Made by a program: the position numbers and the translations under genes. A stretch of DNA of 64,000 nucleotides from Macrosoma leucophasiata (Eukaryota; Arthropoda; Insecta; Lepidoptera; Hedylidae): assembly GCA_036365455.1 (NCBI GenBank), contig JAWQUS010000004.1, positions 6,083,501 through 6,147,500 on the forward strand. The letters are read 5' to 3'. Positions 63,964 to 64,000 of this stretch are shown here, piece after piece. Each line of letters begins with the position of its first letter. Positions within the stretch are counted from its first letter, which is position 1. Under the pieces are notes generated by a model. The model searched no databases, was not told where the DNA came from, and saw nothing but the letters and a program-made list of their open reading frames with translations.

Positions 63964-64000
63964 AATATTGCACAGAGACTTCGACTTATTTCGAGTCTGC
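63964..64000 (-). mobile_element. N7 element, end running out of the window
   Basis: 'aatattgcacagagacttcg' and 'tatttcgagtctgc' match the right end of N7. Confidence 0.65.

Overview
This is eukaryotic, AT-rich nuclear DNA, almost certainly from a moth or butterfly. The basis is the repeat set: about 40 copies or fragments of a roughly 300 bp retroposon that closely resembles the lepidopteran Metulj/Zenon-type SINE and LINE tails I know from the literature; RTE-type LINE 3' ends with (GAT)n or (CATA)n tails; tRNA-headed SINEs; and many hAT-like MITEs. There are no operons, ribosome binding sites, rRNA genes or CRISPR arrays. I find no confidently identifiable host protein-coding gene. The window reads as intergenic or very large-intron DNA built from nested mobile elements, with a few gene-like islands.

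Family names used below. M: the main SINE-like unit, sense strand from CTGGTGGTAGAGCTCC to TTTGCCACTTCCATTACATAAAA. LT: a second LINE/SINE tail (sense end GCTTGTCTGTCAACC, then A-rich). S-A, S-B and S-C: three tRNA-headed SINE families. T: LINE 3' ends carrying a (TTA)n tail. R: short RTE-like repeats ending near 'gcgggcaacagctagt'. Q: a tail beside 'ttaagtccgcc' ending in (TAAA)n. H1, H2 and H3: hAT-type elements with 8 bp target-site duplications (TSDs). N1 to N8: other non-autonomous DNA elements or unnamed repeats. F1: a repeat with head-to-head copies. TIR means terminal inverted repeat.

Layout. 1-9.0 kb: F1 copies, one pair forming a 1 kb inverted structure around an M copy (6453-7502), an H1 MITE inside M (2341-2626), and T-type LINE ends. 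9-18 kb: decayed LINE pieces, a 170 bp direct repeat pair, M copies and one S-A SINE. 18-24 kb: an H1/N1 chimera, a hAT MITE (H2), a tRNA-SINE palindrome and a 1.1 kb H3 element with perfect 8 bp TSDs. 25.4-25.55 kb: a GC-rich patch with ATG and a GTAAGT donor that looks like a promoter/first exon. 28-34 kb: very young LINE 3' copies (28043-28370, 33656-34165; a third at 52879-53045) and a second H3 element. 35.2-35.6 kb: a 369 bp near-perfect hairpin. 36-47 kb: dense nesting, including an S-C SINE split by two other elements, a PIF/Harbinger-like MITE in M, and a reverse-transcriptase pseudogene. 48-57 kb: M and R copies plus the best low-repeat island (53.7-55.4 kb). 57-64 kb: a MITE within a MITE within M, an RTE LINE pseudogene, and an M copy broken by a LINE-like insertion and a locally inverted duplication.

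The main result is structural. Clean TSDs let the insertions be ordered in time, M is a repeated landing site, and an unusual number of long exact palindromes is present, several not tied to a recognised element. I see no new multi-gene system. The most novel-looking items are the H3 elements, with constant termini but different subterminal repeats, and the isolated long hairpins.
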